Below, in pieces: positions 18,557-27,400 of a stretch of 64,000 nt of DNA. The notes beneath the pieces are model-generated. The model ran no database searches and had not been told where the DNA came from. It saw only the letters and a program-made list of their open reading frames with translations. How positions within the stretch are numbered: the stretch's first letter is position 1; each line of letters opens with the position of its first letter. The translations under genes were made by a program, and so were the position numbers. Source of the DNA: Desulfovibrio sp. G11 (GTDB lineage: Bacteria > Desulfobacterota > Desulfovibrionia > Desulfovibrionales > Desulfovibrionaceae); the NCBI RefSeq assembly GCF_900243745.1, contig NZ_LT984798.1, positions 1,606,501-1,670,500 of the forward strand, in the 5' to 3' direction.

Positions 18557-19006
18557 GTGGATGAATTCAAGGCAACTGTTGTGGATTTTCCGGCGACACG
18601 CCTGACGGGCATGAAGGTTCGCACCTCGCTGGCTCATGCGCAGCAGGATTGTCCGGCCGTCTGGCAGCGGTTTGGGCCGCGCATGCCCGGTATTGAGGGC
18701 AGGCAGAGCTTTGGCGTTTCCATCATGCTCAGTGCCGAGGAGATCGAATACTGGGCAGCGGTGGAAGCGGATGGACGCGAACTTCCGGCCGATATGGGCC
18801 ATGTGGATGTTCCCGCGGGAACATATGTGGCCTGCCGGGTGCCGGACCTGGAAAGTATCGGGATCGCCTACATGTTCATTTTTGAAAAATGGCTCGGCAG
18901 CCAGGAAACCTATGCATATAACGAGCAGGTCCCGTGCTTCGAGCTGTATCCTCCGGCCTGGTGCCCTGACGTTCCTTTTGAAATCTATGTGCCGTTAAAG
19001 GGCTGA
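18557..19006 (+). CDS. GyrI-like/effector-binding-domain small-molecule-binding protein
   Basis: A 149-residue stand-alone protein resembling the GyrI-like (AraC effector-binding) domain. It opens with a strand containing FPATRLTGMKVRTS, has a central IMLSAEEIEYWAAVE region with a GTYVACRV strand, and closes with CFELYPPAWCPDVPFEIYVPL. Such domains bind hydrophobic or cationic small molecules, either as sensor parts or as hydrolases/sequestering proteins. No DNA-binding domain is attached. The GTG start at 18557 is fixed by AAGGAG at 18545-18550. It is a single-gene unit between two terminators. The ligand is unknown. Confidence 0.75.
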   Translation: MDEFKATVVDFPATRLTGMKVRTSLAHAQQDCPAVWQRFGPRMPGIEGRQSFGVSIMLSAEEIEYWAAVEADGRELPADMGHVDVPAGTYVACRVPDLESIGIAYMFIFEKWLGSQETYAYNEQVPCFELYPPAWCPDVPFEIYVPLKG

Positions 19007-19035
19007 GCGCATCGGCGACTGGGCCATGACGTATG

Positions 19036-19080
19036 AAAACCCCGCCACACGAATCCCAATTATCCGTGTGGCGGGGTTTT
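19036..19080. terminator. strong bidirectional terminator
   Basis: A perfect 16-bp stem: AAAACCCCGCCACACG (19036-19051) pairs with 19065-19080, and both sides offer a T-run of at least four. It lies between the convergent GyrI-like gene (+) and the sugar transferase gene (-) and should serve both. Confidence 0.9.
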
Positions 19081-19143
19081 GCATTGCTGGCTGCAAGGGG
19101 AATGGCCAGGGGCTACGCCCGGACCGCTAGGGCTGCCCTGGCG

Positions 19144-20493
19144 TTACCGCGCGCCCTTGGGGAAGAGCACCACGCCGATAGTTTTGAAGATAATGTTTAT
19201 GTCCAGCAGGATGGACATATTTTTGATGTAATAGAGATCGTACTCCAGCTTGCGGCGTGCGTCTTCTTCAGACGCGCCGTAGGGGTAGCACACCTGCGCC
19301 CAGCCGGTCAGGCCGGGTTTTACCGTGTGTCGCAGGCTGTAGTACGGGATGGTTTCCTTGAGTTTCTGCACAAAGGTCATGCGCTCGGGGCGCGGCCCGA
19401 TAAAGCTCATGTCGCCCTTGAGGATGTTCCATATCTGCGGCAGCTCATCTATGCGTACCTTACGGATAAAGCGGCCGAAAAAAGTGACCCGGCTGTCTTT
19501 GGCGCTGGCCCAGACGGCGCCGTCTTTTTCTGCATCGGCCCGCATGGAGCGGAACTTGTACACCGTGAATTCCTTTTCAAAAAGGCCCACGCGGTCCTGC
19601 TTGTAAATGACCGGGCCGGGCGACTCCAGTCGCACGATAAGGGCCGTGAGCAGCATCACGGGCGTGGCGGGTATAAGCAGCAGCAGCGAGATCAGCACAT
19701 CCAGGGCCCGTTTGAGGCGACGCAGTGAACCGCGCGTATTCAGCGAAAAACCTTCGGTCTGTAGCAGCCACTCATCGGTGAGCTGTGAGAGCGGCAGGCG
19801 CTGCACCACATGTTCATAAAAACTGCGTATGTCCACCACCATGCTGCCGCGCAGCTTGGCCTGCAAAAGCTCGTGGGCGATGTCGTCATCAATGGGCGCA
19901 TCGGGCAGCAACAGTATCATGGTGGCCTTTTTTTCCTGGGCTATGTCCAGAGCCAGAAAGGGCGGGCCAAGGCAGGGCCCGGCATCCGGCCCCTGATCAC
20001 GCTCGCCCACATAGCCGAGAATTTCCGCCTGGGGCAGGCCTTCGGCCAGCAGTTGCCGCACCTTGCCTGCGCGGTCCACGCCCACCAGCAGGATGCGCAG
20101 GGGGTGGGTGAGCCTGTCGGCATTGAGGTGGTAAAGCCAGCGCCACAGCAGGCTGAGGCAGAAAGAAAGCGCGAAAAGCAGGGTGATGGTCTTGCGGTCA
20201 AAGCGCCAGTGCTGAAAGGCGTAGGATGCCGTGGCAGAGGACACGATGGCCAGCAGGCAGGCCACAAGTACGCGGCCTGTGGTCTCCTTGAAGTCCTCGT
20301 TACCTACATTGTAAGCATCAAGGATATAGAAAAACAGCATATAGAAAAAAATGGTAAAGAGCGAAGCCCCGGTGTAGTCGTCAAAAACGCTCAGGTCCGG
20401 GGCAATGGTCGTCATGCCTGAAATAGTCAGGGCCAGCAGGATGCAGAACAGGTCCAGAACCTGCAAAAGACCCATGCGATAGCTGCTTATCAT
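19144..20493 (-). CDS. polyprenyl-phosphate sugar phosphotransferase (WcaJ/WbaP type)
   Basis: A 449-residue inner-membrane initiating enzyme of surface-polysaccharide synthesis; it moves a sugar-1-phosphate from a nucleotide sugar to undecaprenyl phosphate. Four membrane helices occupy about residues 8-125, followed by a nucleotide-binding-like domain (ILLVGVDRAGKVRQLL at ~134-149). A fifth hydrophobic segment leads into the C-terminal catalytic domain with YKFRSMRADAEKDG, KVRIDELPQIWNILKGDMS and GPRPE, typical of the bacterial sugar transferase family. It lies downstream of the GT4 glycosyltransferase gene on the same strand. The donor sugar is not determined; UDP-GlcNAc-derived sugars are plausible given wbpP nearby. 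Confidence 0.9.
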   Translation of the reverse strand: MISSYRMGLLQVLDLFCILLALTISGMTTIAPDLSVFDDYTGASLFTIFFYMLFFYILDAYNVGNEDFKETTGRVLVACLLAIVSSATASYAFQHWRFDRKTITLLFALSFCLSLLWRWLYHLNADRLTHPLRILLVGVDRAGKVRQLLAEGLPQAEILGYVGERDQGPDAGPCLGPPFLALDIAQEKKATMILLLPDAPIDDDIAHELLQAKLRGSMVVDIRSFYEHVVQRLPLSQLTDEWLLQTEGFSLNTRGSLRRLKRALDVLISLLLLIPATPVMLLTALIVRLESPGPVIYKQDRVGLFEKEFTVYKFRSMRADAEKDGAVWASAKDSRVTFFGRFIRKVRIDELPQIWNILKGDMSFIGPRPERMTFVQKLKETIPYYSLRHTVKPGLTGWAQVCYPYGASEEDARRKLEYDLYYIKNMSILLDINIIFKTIGVVLFPKGAR

Positions 20494-20852
20494 TGCAAAT
20501 TATCCTCTGAAGGAGATTAGCCTTGCCAATAGCGTGTAATGCTTGAGCCGTACTTGTCGCCGCTGTTCTTACGGGTGCAGGACAGATGCCACCCGCCGCA
20601 TACAGAAATACGGGCGGCTGCGCTGCGGAGGAGCCATTGTCGCCCCGGGACCGGGGATTCCCCGGGGCTGTGGGGAAAATGCCGCCTTCCGCCCGGCAGC
20701 GGTTTGGTACTGCCTGTACACGCCTGATTACCCGCCGGGTTGTGTGTACGGCAGCCCTCCGCCCTGCATGAGACCCGGACCTGAGGCCCGGCCGCGCACG
20801 GTGCACGGTTGAACCGCAGCACATGTTTGCCGGCATGTGCATTTTCGTCAGC
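20494..20852. other. 359-base spacer with one GC-rich hairpin
   Basis: No credible gene is present between the two minus-strand polysaccharide genes. A perfect small hairpin CCGGGG-ATT-CCCCGG lies at 20651-20665 within a wider run of G and C. The spacer is unusually long for two genes of one pathway, so the downstream gene may have its own promoter; no clear promoter was seen. Confidence 0.35.
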
Positions 20853-22001
20853 TTACGCAAGCGCGGGTACGCGCATGTCTTCAAGAATGCGCACGGCGAC
20901 CTTTTCTGCGTCAAATTCGTCCACGGCCATCCGGCGGCCGTTGGCCCCCATTTCAGCCATAAGCTTCGGCTGCCGGATAAATTTTTCCATAGCCGCCGCC
21001 AGGGCCTGCGGGTCGCGCAAAGGTACAAGATAGCCGTTATAGCCGTCGCGCACAACCTCACGGCAGCCGGGGGCATCTGTCACCACCGCTGCGCGGCCCA
21101 TGCTCATGCCCTCCATGATGGAGGTGGGCGTGCCTTCGCGCCAGGAGGGCAGCACCATCACATGGGCGGCGCTCACATAGGGGCGCACATCGCGCGTTTC
21201 GCCAAGGTATTCTATGCAGCCCTCGGTCTGCCACTGGCGCACGGTTTCAAGGCTTATGCTGCCAAGCCCCTGTTCGGCCGGGCCGAGCAGCAGAAAACGT
21301 GCCTGGGGGTGCGCCGCCTTGAGCGTACGGGCCGCCTGGGCGTATTCTTCAAGCCCTTTGGCTTCAAGCAGCCGGGCTACCAGCAGAAAAACCGGCGGTC
21401 CTTCAAGGCTGCCGTCAGCCTCCAGCCCGGGCAGCGGGGCGGGGGCAAAGCGGCTGGTGTCCACCCCGGTGCCGCGCGCCTTGAGTATGCGCGCCCGCGC
21501 GCCCAGAATGCCAGCTCGCCGAAACACGGCAATATCATCGTCATTCTGGAAAAATACGCCTTCAGTCCCGGCCAGGGCCGTGCGGTAGAGCAGGGCGCTC
21601 AGCCTGTTAACGCATTTTTTGAAAAAGCTGTCGGCCTCAAAGGCGTAACCCAGGCCCGTTATGGTGGCGTACACGTGCGGAATCCCCGCCACTCGCGCGG
21701 CAATGCAGCCGTAGATGACGGGTTTGATGGTAGAGCTGAAAAGCAGGTCGGGCTTTTCAGCCTTGAACAGGCGCAGCAAGGCCCCGGTGGTGCGCAGATC
21801 GCGCAGGGGGTTGAGGCCCTTGCGGTCAAGGGGGTAATGCAGCAGGCGTGCGCCCTGGGCTGCCAGCGCCGCCTCCGAACCGGGGTCTCCCGGCGGGGCG
21901 CAGCAGACAACCTCATGTCCGGCGCGATGCATCCGGCGGATCAGCACGCTCCAGAAATTGCTCATGGACCTGGCCTGGTTGCCCAGAACGATGATTTTCA
22001 T
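20853..22001 (-). CDS. glycosyltransferase family 4 protein
   Basis: A 382-residue GT-B-fold sugar transferase. The N-terminal domain starts MKIIVLGNQARSMSNFW, and the middle has the conserved GTGVDTSRF. The C-terminal donor site has VMVLPSWREGTPTSIMEGMSMGRA with the EGTP...E motif (about residues 290-310) followed by NGYLVPLRDPQALA. It resembles PglA/CapM-type enzymes of glycan assembly. The ATG at 22001 has GGGAG upstream; the frame is open further but without a plausible start. It is divergent from wbpP, and the two genes share a 272-base region that should hold both promoters. Confidence 0.88.
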   Translation of the reverse strand: MKIIVLGNQARSMSNFWSVLIRRMHRAGHEVVCCAPPGDPGSEAALAAQGARLLHYPLDRKGLNPLRDLRTTGALLRLFKAEKPDLLFSSTIKPVIYGCIAARVAGIPHVYATITGLGYAFEADSFFKKCVNRLSALLYRTALAGTEGVFFQNDDDIAVFRRAGILGARARILKARGTGVDTSRFAPAPLPGLEADGSLEGPPVFLLVARLLEAKGLEEYAQAARTLKAAHPQARFLLLGPAEQGLGSISLETVRQWQTEGCIEYLGETRDVRPYVSAAHVMVLPSWREGTPTSIMEGMSMGRAAVVTDAPGCREVVRDGYNGYLVPLRDPQALAAAMEKFIRQPKLMAEMGANGRRMAVDEFDAEKVAVRILEDMRVPALA

Positions 22002-22273
22002 TTGCCTGCATCTCCCTTTGCGCGTCGCGCCGTTTTGCTGTTGTGCCGGCTCGCGAACGCATGCGCCAATGTATAGCACCTGGCAGGATAAGTGAAAAGG
22101 GGGACGCTGCCCTCCAATTTCGGTTCGCGGCCCTTGCGACCCAGGGGCAGCGGCCTGCCCGGCTTTACAGACACGCCCCGGCAGCGTAGGATTATGGCCG
22201 CCCGAAAGCGTCCGTCAGCTCTTGCAACGACGGTGCGCGGGCAAAAAATCAATGCAAAAAACAGGACGCAAAC

Positions 22274-23296
22274 ATGAGCGCGTATTCCCAACTGTGTGCC
22301 ACTATGCAGGCTTCTCCTTCCCGCTGGCTGATTACCGGAGTGGCGGGCTTTATCGGTTCCAACCTGCTTGAACGCCTTCTCGGGCTGGGCCAGACCGTTG
22401 TGGGGCTGGACAACTTCTTGACCGGGTATCAGAAAAATCTTGATATGGTCCGTGATATTGTGGGGCCGGAAGCCTGGAGCCGCTTTACCTTCATCGAAGG
22501 TGATATTCGTGATGTAGACACCTGCCGCAAGGCCTGTGAAGGCGTGCAGCATGTGCTGCATGAAGCCGCGCTCGGTTCTGTGCCGCGCTCCATTGATGAT
22601 CCCTTGCTGTCAAATAGCTGCAATATCACAGGGTTTTTGCACATGCTGGTGGCTGCCCGCGATGCCGGGGTAAAAAGCTTTGTGTATGCCGCCTCTTCTT
22701 CCACCTACGGCGATTCGCCCGAACTGCCCAAGGTGGAAGACAAGATCGGCCGCCCCCTGTCGCCCTATGCCGTCACCAAGTATGTGGACGAGCTGTACGC
22801 CGATGTTTTTACGCGCTGCTACGGTTTTTCCAGTGTCGGGTTGCGCTACTTCAACGTGTTCGGCCAGCGCCAGGACCCTTACGGGGCTTACGCGGCGGTT
22901 ATTCCCCAGTGGTTTGCCAGCCTCATCAAAGGGGAAACCGTCTATGTGAACGGCGATGGCGAAACCAGCCGCGACTTCTGCTATATCGACAACGTGGTGG
23001 AGGCCAACCTGCTGGCGAGCTTTGCCCGGGGCGAGGCTGCCAATACCGTGTACAACGTGGCTTTTGGGCAACGCACAACCCTTAACGAACTTTTTGCCCT
23101 CATCCGTGAAGAAGTGGCGCGCCACAAGCCCGAAGCCGCCAAGGCCGATGTCGAGCACCGTGATTTTCGCGCGGGCGACGTGCGCCACAGCCTGGCTGAC
23201 ATCAACCGCGCCGAGACGCGCCTTGGCTATGCCCCCCGCTTTGACGTGCGGCAGGGGCTGCGGCTCGCAGGCGACTGGTACGCCGCCAATCTGTAG
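22274..23296 (+). CDS. wbpP: UDP-N-acetylglucosamine 4-epimerase (WbpP/TviC type)
   Basis: A 340-residue extended short-chain dehydrogenase/epimerase. The NAD-binding glycine motif [12 protein letters not shown] is at about residues 22-33 and the catalytic YxxxK in [13 protein letters not shown] near residue 170. Blocks shared with P. aeruginosa WbpP are [31 protein letters not shown] and [14 protein letters not shown]. It would interconvert UDP-GlcNAc(A) and UDP-GalNAc(A) for surface polysaccharide. It is divergent from the glycosyltransferase and followed by a hairpin at 23610. The assignment to this subfamily is by recollected similarity; substrate range is inferred. Confidence 0.85.
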   Translation: MSAYSQLCATMQASPSRWLITGVAGFIGSNLLERLLGLGQTVVGLDNFLTGYQKNLDMVRDIVGPEAWSRFTFIEGDIRDVDTCRKACEGVQHVLHEAALGSVPRSIDDPLLSNSCNITGFLHMLVAARDAGVKSFVYAASSSTYGDSPELPKVEDKIGRPLSPYAVTKYVDELYADVFTRCYGFSSVGLRYFNVFGQRQDPYGAYAAVIPQWFASLIKGETVYVNGDGETSRDFCYIDNVVEANLLASFARGEAANTVYNVAFGQRTTLNELFALIREEVARHKPEAAKADVEHRDFRAGDVRHSLADINRAETRLGYAPRFDVRQGLRLAGDWYAANL

Positions 23297-23609
23297 AGCC
23301 TGTTGCCTTCGGGAATGGACATCTGCGGGTGTGCGTTCCCAGAATTGTGCGCGCCTGCTGTGGCGCGCGGCAGCGTCGCCGATAGCGTTCCGGTTTTTCG
23401 CGGGTTCTTCGGGTGACGGTCCAAGCTGTGCTGCGGTGTTATGGCAGGCGTCTGCCTGCGAGCCGCCTGCGCGGCTTCAGGGAGAAGCGGTTCCGGGGCT
23501 TGTTGCTCAGGGCGCGACGGCCTTTGGCGGTCAGGGTTTGACCGGTCTTGGTGTGACCACTCCCCCGAAAAGCTTTTTTGCCTGCGACGACACTATTTTT
23601 GTGCGCAAT

Positions 23610-23651
23610 GAGAGAGCGGGGCGGCAGCATGCAGTGCCGGCCCGCTCTCTC
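23610..23651 (+). terminator. long hairpin without T-run
   Basis: GAGAGAGCGGG (23610-23620) pairs perfectly with CCCGCTCTCTC (23641-23651), with GC-rich pairing continuing inside. No T-run follows. It is the only obvious transcript end for wbpP, more than 300 bases after its stop. The rest of the gap 23297-23900 shows no gene; its last 200 bases are AT-rich and include TTGACA at 23857-23862, a possible -35 box for the grd operon with no good -10 partner. Confidence 0.4.
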
Positions 23652-23901
23652 TGTTCGTAACACGTTTTCCTATTGTGTTTTTGCCTTGGGCTTTTATGCT
23701 GCCGCGTGAACCAGGCACGCAAAAAAAGTGCTGTCTCATGAGGCGGGCATAAAAAATATGCCGCTAATGGTATTTTTTATTGCCATATAATACCGCAAGT
23801 TGCTTAAAAACCTTGCTGCGCGAGCATTGTGAAAAAAATATCCATCGCGAACTAGCTTGACACTTTTTTCTCAATGGGTCATTTGTTAGCCATGGTTAAT
23901 G

Positions 23902-24022
23902 CGTGAGAGAGTCTCCAGCTTTCCAAAAGCTAGGGGCACCGAAGGGGCAAAGCCGCCAGGCCGAAACTCTCAGGTAAAAGAATCGCGCATTCTCGTGCTA
24001 CTGAATCCGTTTGTGGAGACAG
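23902..24022 (+). promoter_or_regulatory. glycine riboswitch (single aptamer)
   Basis: The conserved glycine-aptamer core is visible: GCACCGAAGGGGCAAAG at about 23936-23952 and CGAAACTCTCAGGTAAAAG at about 23962-23980. The closing helix is GAGAGT (23907-23912) with ACTCTC (23966-23971). GTCTCC (23911-23916) is also complementary to GGAGAC (24015-24020), which overlaps the aptamer helix and could form the alternative fold. It lies directly upstream of grdX and the glycine reductase operon. Known glycine riboswitches turn genes on when glycine is high, and this arrangement fits substrate induction. Confidence 0.9.
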
Positions 24023-24050
24023 GGCGTGCCATCAAACTTCAGGTACGCTT

Positions 24051-24530
24051 ATGCTCCACGTCCTTGTGACCAACAATCCCCGCTTTCAGGATATGTCGCC
24101 CGAGGGTTTGAGCATCAGACTCATCTCGGGCTGAGGCGCGTCTGTTGTTCGCGCGGCGCGCGACCTGATCCACCGTGGCTGGCTTCTTGCCAATCACCCC
24201 CTTTATGGCAATTTTTTGCCATGGCAGATGCCGTATCGTTCTCTTGTCCTTTCTTCTCCCGAGCATTGTGACTCCCCGGGTGCTTTCACCCCGGTGGACG
24301 TCTCTTCCCTTGACCTCATCGAGCAGGCCCAGGCCCGTTATGCCGCCGCTGCCCACCGCGCTCCCGTGCTTCTTGAGGGCCGGGCATTGCGGGACTGCGC
24401 CTTTGTGGACGTGGAACTTTTACGCGCAACTATCGAGAGTTTGAACTGTAGCATCGCAAGCCTTTCGCCCCCCCACTGGAGGCCATCCGGTTCAGAACCG
24501 GCCAGGCTTCCGCACGAAAAGGAGATGTAA
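24051..24530 (+). CDS. grdX: GrdX-like protein with in-frame UGA (possible selenoprotein)
   Basis: From ATG 24051 the frame reads 159 codons to TAA 24528 except for one TGA at 24132-24134 (codon 28). On both sides the protein matches the GrdX pattern: MLHVLVTNNPRF before it, and ARDLIHRGWLLANHPLYGN and SSLDLIEQAQARYA after it. UGA therefore lies inside the conserved region, at GLSIRLISG-UGA-GASVVR. A perfect 6-bp hairpin follows (24149-24163). In an operon with two certain Sec genes, this may be selenocysteine; otherwise it is a nonsense mutation or sequence error, or a short product starts internally (ATG 24216). The gene overlaps the grdE binding site, so translation is coupled. GrdX's role is unknown. 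Confidence 0.7.
24132..24163 (+). promoter_or_regulatory. UGA codon plus SECIS-like hairpin in grdX
   Basis: After the in-frame TGA (24132-24134), TCGCGC (24149-24154) pairs perfectly with GCGCGA (24158-24163) around a GGC loop. The loop begins 21 bases after the UGA, close to the 19 bases seen for the grdB hairpin with its GGT loop. Bacterial SECIS elements sit in this distance range and have a G/GU in the apical loop. Local GC-richness makes chance pairing possible. Confidence 0.4.
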
Positions 24531-24531
24531 C

Positions 24532-25818
24532 GTGAAGTTGGAACTACACCGCATCATGGTCAGCAAGCTGGCCTTCGGCGCGCACACCGGCATCCGCGAC
24601 GGCGTGCTTACCGTCAACCGGGAAGAGCTGACAGCCCTGCTCAAGCAGGACGAACGCCTTGACAGTGTCGAGATTGACGCCGCTCACCCCGGCGAAAGCG
24701 TGCGCATCATGCCCGTGAAAGACGCTATTGAACCCCGCTGCAAGCTGGAAGGCCCGGGAGAGGTATTTCCCGGCTGGATCGGCGATGTGGAAAATGCCGG
24801 GGAGGGCAAGACGCTGGTACTGACCGGCATGGCCGTGCTGACCACGGGGCGCGTGGTGGCCCCGCAGGAAGGCATCGTGGACATGAGCGGCCCCGGCGCC
24901 GACTACACCCCTTTTGCAAAGACCTGCAACCTGACCCTTGCGCTGTCTGCCGCCGCCGACCTTGAGCCGCACCAGTGCGAGGCCTGCTTTCGCCTGGCAG
25001 GCCTGCGCGCGGCCCATTATCTGGCCGCCGCCTGCAAGGAGGCCACAGCGGACAAGGTGGAAGAGTTTGATTTTCCTCCATTCAGCGAAGCCATGCACGC
25101 CCATCCCGGCCTGCCCAGGGTGGCCTATATCTACATGCTGCAGTCCCAGGGCCTGCTGCACGATACCTGGGTTTACGGCGTGGACGCCAAGCGCATCCTG
25201 CCGACCATGATCAGCCCCACGGAAGTTATGGACGGGGCCATCATATCCGGCAACTGCGTGTCCGCCTGCGACAAGAACAATACCTACGTGCATCTGAACA
25301 ATCCTGTTATCCGCAGCCTGTACGATCATCACGGCAAGGACCTGAACTTTGTCGGCGTGATCATCACCAACGAAAACGTGACCCTGGCGGACAAGAAGCG
25401 CAGCTCTTCCTATGCGGTCAAGCTGGCGCGCATGATGGGCGTTGATGCCGTGGTCATCAGCGAAGAGGGTTTCGGCAATCCCGATGCCGACCTCATCATG
25501 AACTGCCGCAAGTCCGAGCAGGCGGGCATCAGAACCGTGCTCATCACCGACGAATTCGCGGGACGTGACGGCTCAAGCCAGTCTCTGGCCGACTCCTGCC
25601 CCGAGGGCGATGCCTGCGTGACCGCAGGCAATGCCAACGAGGTCATCATCCTGCCGCCCATGCAGAAAATCATCGGCGATCAGGCCCCGGCCGAAACCAT
25701 AGCGGGCGGCTTCTTCGGCTCCGTGCGCGAGGACGGCAGCCTTGAAGTGGAGTTGCAGGCCATACTCGGCGCCACGAACGAACTGGGCTTTAACCGCATT
25801 GGCGGCCGCACCCTGTAG
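24532..25818 (+). CDS. grdE: glycine reductase complex component B, subunits alpha and beta precursor
   Basis: A 428-residue proprotein of the glycine-specific protein B, which binds glycine as a Schiff base. The cleavage site that yields the pyruvoyl-bearing 47-kDa-family subunits is visible as GNCVSACDKNN, with Asn241-Cys242. Other conserved blocks are MISPTEVMDGAIISGNCVS and VISEEGFGNPDADL. The GTG start at 24532 is fixed by AAGGAG at 24519-24524, which lies inside the end of grdX. It is followed after 31 bases by grdB, the selenoprotein partner. Regulation is through the upstream glycine riboswitch. Confidence 0.96.
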   Translation: MKLELHRIMVSKLAFGAHTGIRDGVLTVNREELTALLKQDERLDSVEIDAAHPGESVRIMPVKDAIEPRCKLEGPGEVFPGWIGDVENAGEGKTLVLTGMAVLTTGRVVAPQEGIVDMSGPGADYTPFAKTCNLTLALSAAADLEPHQCEACFRLAGLRAAHYLAAACKEATADKVEEFDFPPFSEAMHAHPGLPRVAYIYMLQSQGLLHDTWVYGVDAKRILPTMISPTEVMDGAIISGNCVSACDKNNTYVHLNNPVIRSLYDHHGKDLNFVGVIITNENVTLADKKRSSSYAVKLARMMGVDAVVISEEGFGNPDADLIMNCRKSEQAGIRTVLITDEFAGRDGSSQSLADSCPEGDACVTAGNANEVIILPPMQKIIGDQAPAETIAGGFFGSVREDGSLEVELQAILGATNELGFNRIGGRTL

Positions 25819-25849
25819 GGGCGTCCGGCTCAAGGAGCAGGAGACTATC

Positions 25850-27154
25850 ATGGCATATAAGCTTGTGCATTATATAAATCAGTTTTTTGCCGGTATCGGC
25901 GGTGAAGACAAGGCCGACGTCAGCCCCGAAGTGCGCGAGGGCATCGTGGGTCCCGGCATGGCCTTCAAGGCCGCTCTGGGCGATCAGGCCGAAATCGTGG
26001 CTACCTTTATCTGCGGCGATAACTATTGCGCCAACAATCTCGACGCCGTGGCCGCCAGGATGGTGGAAACCGTAAAGAGCTTCGGGGCTGACGGCCTCAT
26101 AGCCGGGCCTGCTTTTAACGCGGGCCGCTACGGCACTGCCTGCGGCGCGGTGTGCGCTGCAGTCAACAAGCAGCTCGGCCTGCCCGTGGTAAGCGGCATG
26201 TACCGTGAAAGCCCCGGTGTGGACCTGTACCGCAAGGAAGTAACCATTGTGGAAACGGCCGACAGCGCCCGCGGCATGGGCAAGGCCGTACCTGCCATGG
26301 CCGCTGTGGTGCTTAAGCTGCTGCGCGGCGAAGAAATCGCCGACCCGGCGGCCGAAGGCGTTTTTCCCAAGGGCATCCGCAAGAACATGTTTTATGACGA
26401 ACCCGGGGCCGAGCGCGCTGTACGCATGCTCATCAAGAAGGTCGGGGGCGAAGAGTTCAAGACCGAATACGCCATGCCCATATTCGACCGTGTGGAGCCG
26501 CGCCCGGCCATTGCCGACATGAGCAGGGCCACCATCGCCGTGGTTACCTCGGGCGGCATCGTGCCTGAAGGCAACCCCGACCATATCGCCGCCTCGTCGG
26601 CCCAGAACTTCGGCGCCTACAGCATCGAGGGCGTTACCGACCTTGAAAAGGGCAGGTACCTCACCGCTCACGGCGGCTATGACCAGACCTACGCCAATCA
26701 GGATCCCGATCGCGTACTGCCCATAGACGTGCTGCGCGACCTGGAAAAAGAAGGCAGGATCGGCAAGCTCTACAACGTGTTCTACACCACTGTGGGCAAC
26801 GGTACATCCGTAGCCAACTCGCGCAAGTTTGGCACAGAAATCGGCTCGCAGCTCAAGGCCGCACATGTGGACGGGGTCATACTCACATCCACCTGAGGCA
26901 CGTGCACGCGTTGCGGTGCAACGCTCGCCAAGGCCATTGAAGAAGCTGCCGATGTGCCCGTGGTCCACATGTGCACCATCGTGCCGATTTCCCTGAGTAT
27001 CGGGGCCAACCGTATTGTGCCCACTGTGTCCATTCCTCACCCCCTGGGCAATCCCGAACTTTCTGCCGCTGAAGAAAAGCATCTGCGACGCGAGCTGGTG
27101 CTCAAGGCCCTTCAGGCCCTTTCCACCGGGGTAGACGGGCAGACGGTGTTCTAG
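25850..27154 (+). CDS. grdB: glycine reductase selenoprotein B
   Basis: A 434-residue selenoprotein translated through TGA at 26894-26896, giving Sec349, then to TAG at 27152. The context TST-U-GTCTRCGATLAKAIE and the continuing family sequence to QTVF match GrdB; Clostridial GrdB has Sec at nearly the same position. It accepts the carboxymethyl group of glycine bound on GrdE and forms the Se-carboxymethyl intermediate passed to GrdA. The ATG at 25850 has AAGGAG and GGAG upstream. A standard gene caller would end it at 26896 and lose the last 86 residues. A hairpin with a GGT loop lies just downstream of the UGA. Confidence 0.96.
26894..26924 (+). promoter_or_regulatory. Sec UGA and SECIS hairpin in grdB
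   Basis: The TGA at 26894-26896 is followed by GCGTTGC (26908-26914) and GCAACGC (26918-26924), a perfect 7-bp stem with a GGT loop. The loop starts 19 bases after the UGA. This agrees with bacterial SECIS elements bound by SelB, which have G-U in the apical loop at this distance. Confidence 0.75.
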
Positions 27155-27400
27155 CCCGCACGGGTTTTCGTTCTCCGGCTTCCGGCAGCGTCGCAAAAGC
27201 GTCCGGAAGCCGGGATCAGACCGGCGGCCAAACGGCGGGCAGGCGGCTCTATTCACGATTGCATGGCATGGCCGTCCGGTCCCGAAAGGCGCTCGCCCGC
27301 ATGCCGGGCCTTGCCGGAGCCGGAAACCAAAGGAACACACAGCAGACTTCGCGGCCGGATAACGCCACGGCGTACGCATACGGCCCTTCAAGGAGTTTTT

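Noticed and set aside
19036-19080. Small RNA or attenuator at the 16-bp hairpin
   Set aside because: T-runs on both strands and placement between convergent genes are fully explained by a bidirectional terminator.
23610-23651. CRISPR or phage attachment site in the wbpP-grd gap
   Set aside because: There is only one inverted repeat, no direct-repeat array and no integrase; no CRISPR array was found anywhere in the window.
26894-26896. grdB as a truncated pseudogene ending at TGA
   Set aside because: The downstream frame continues with conserved GrdB sequence to 27154 and a SECIS hairpin follows, so the TGA is selenocysteine.
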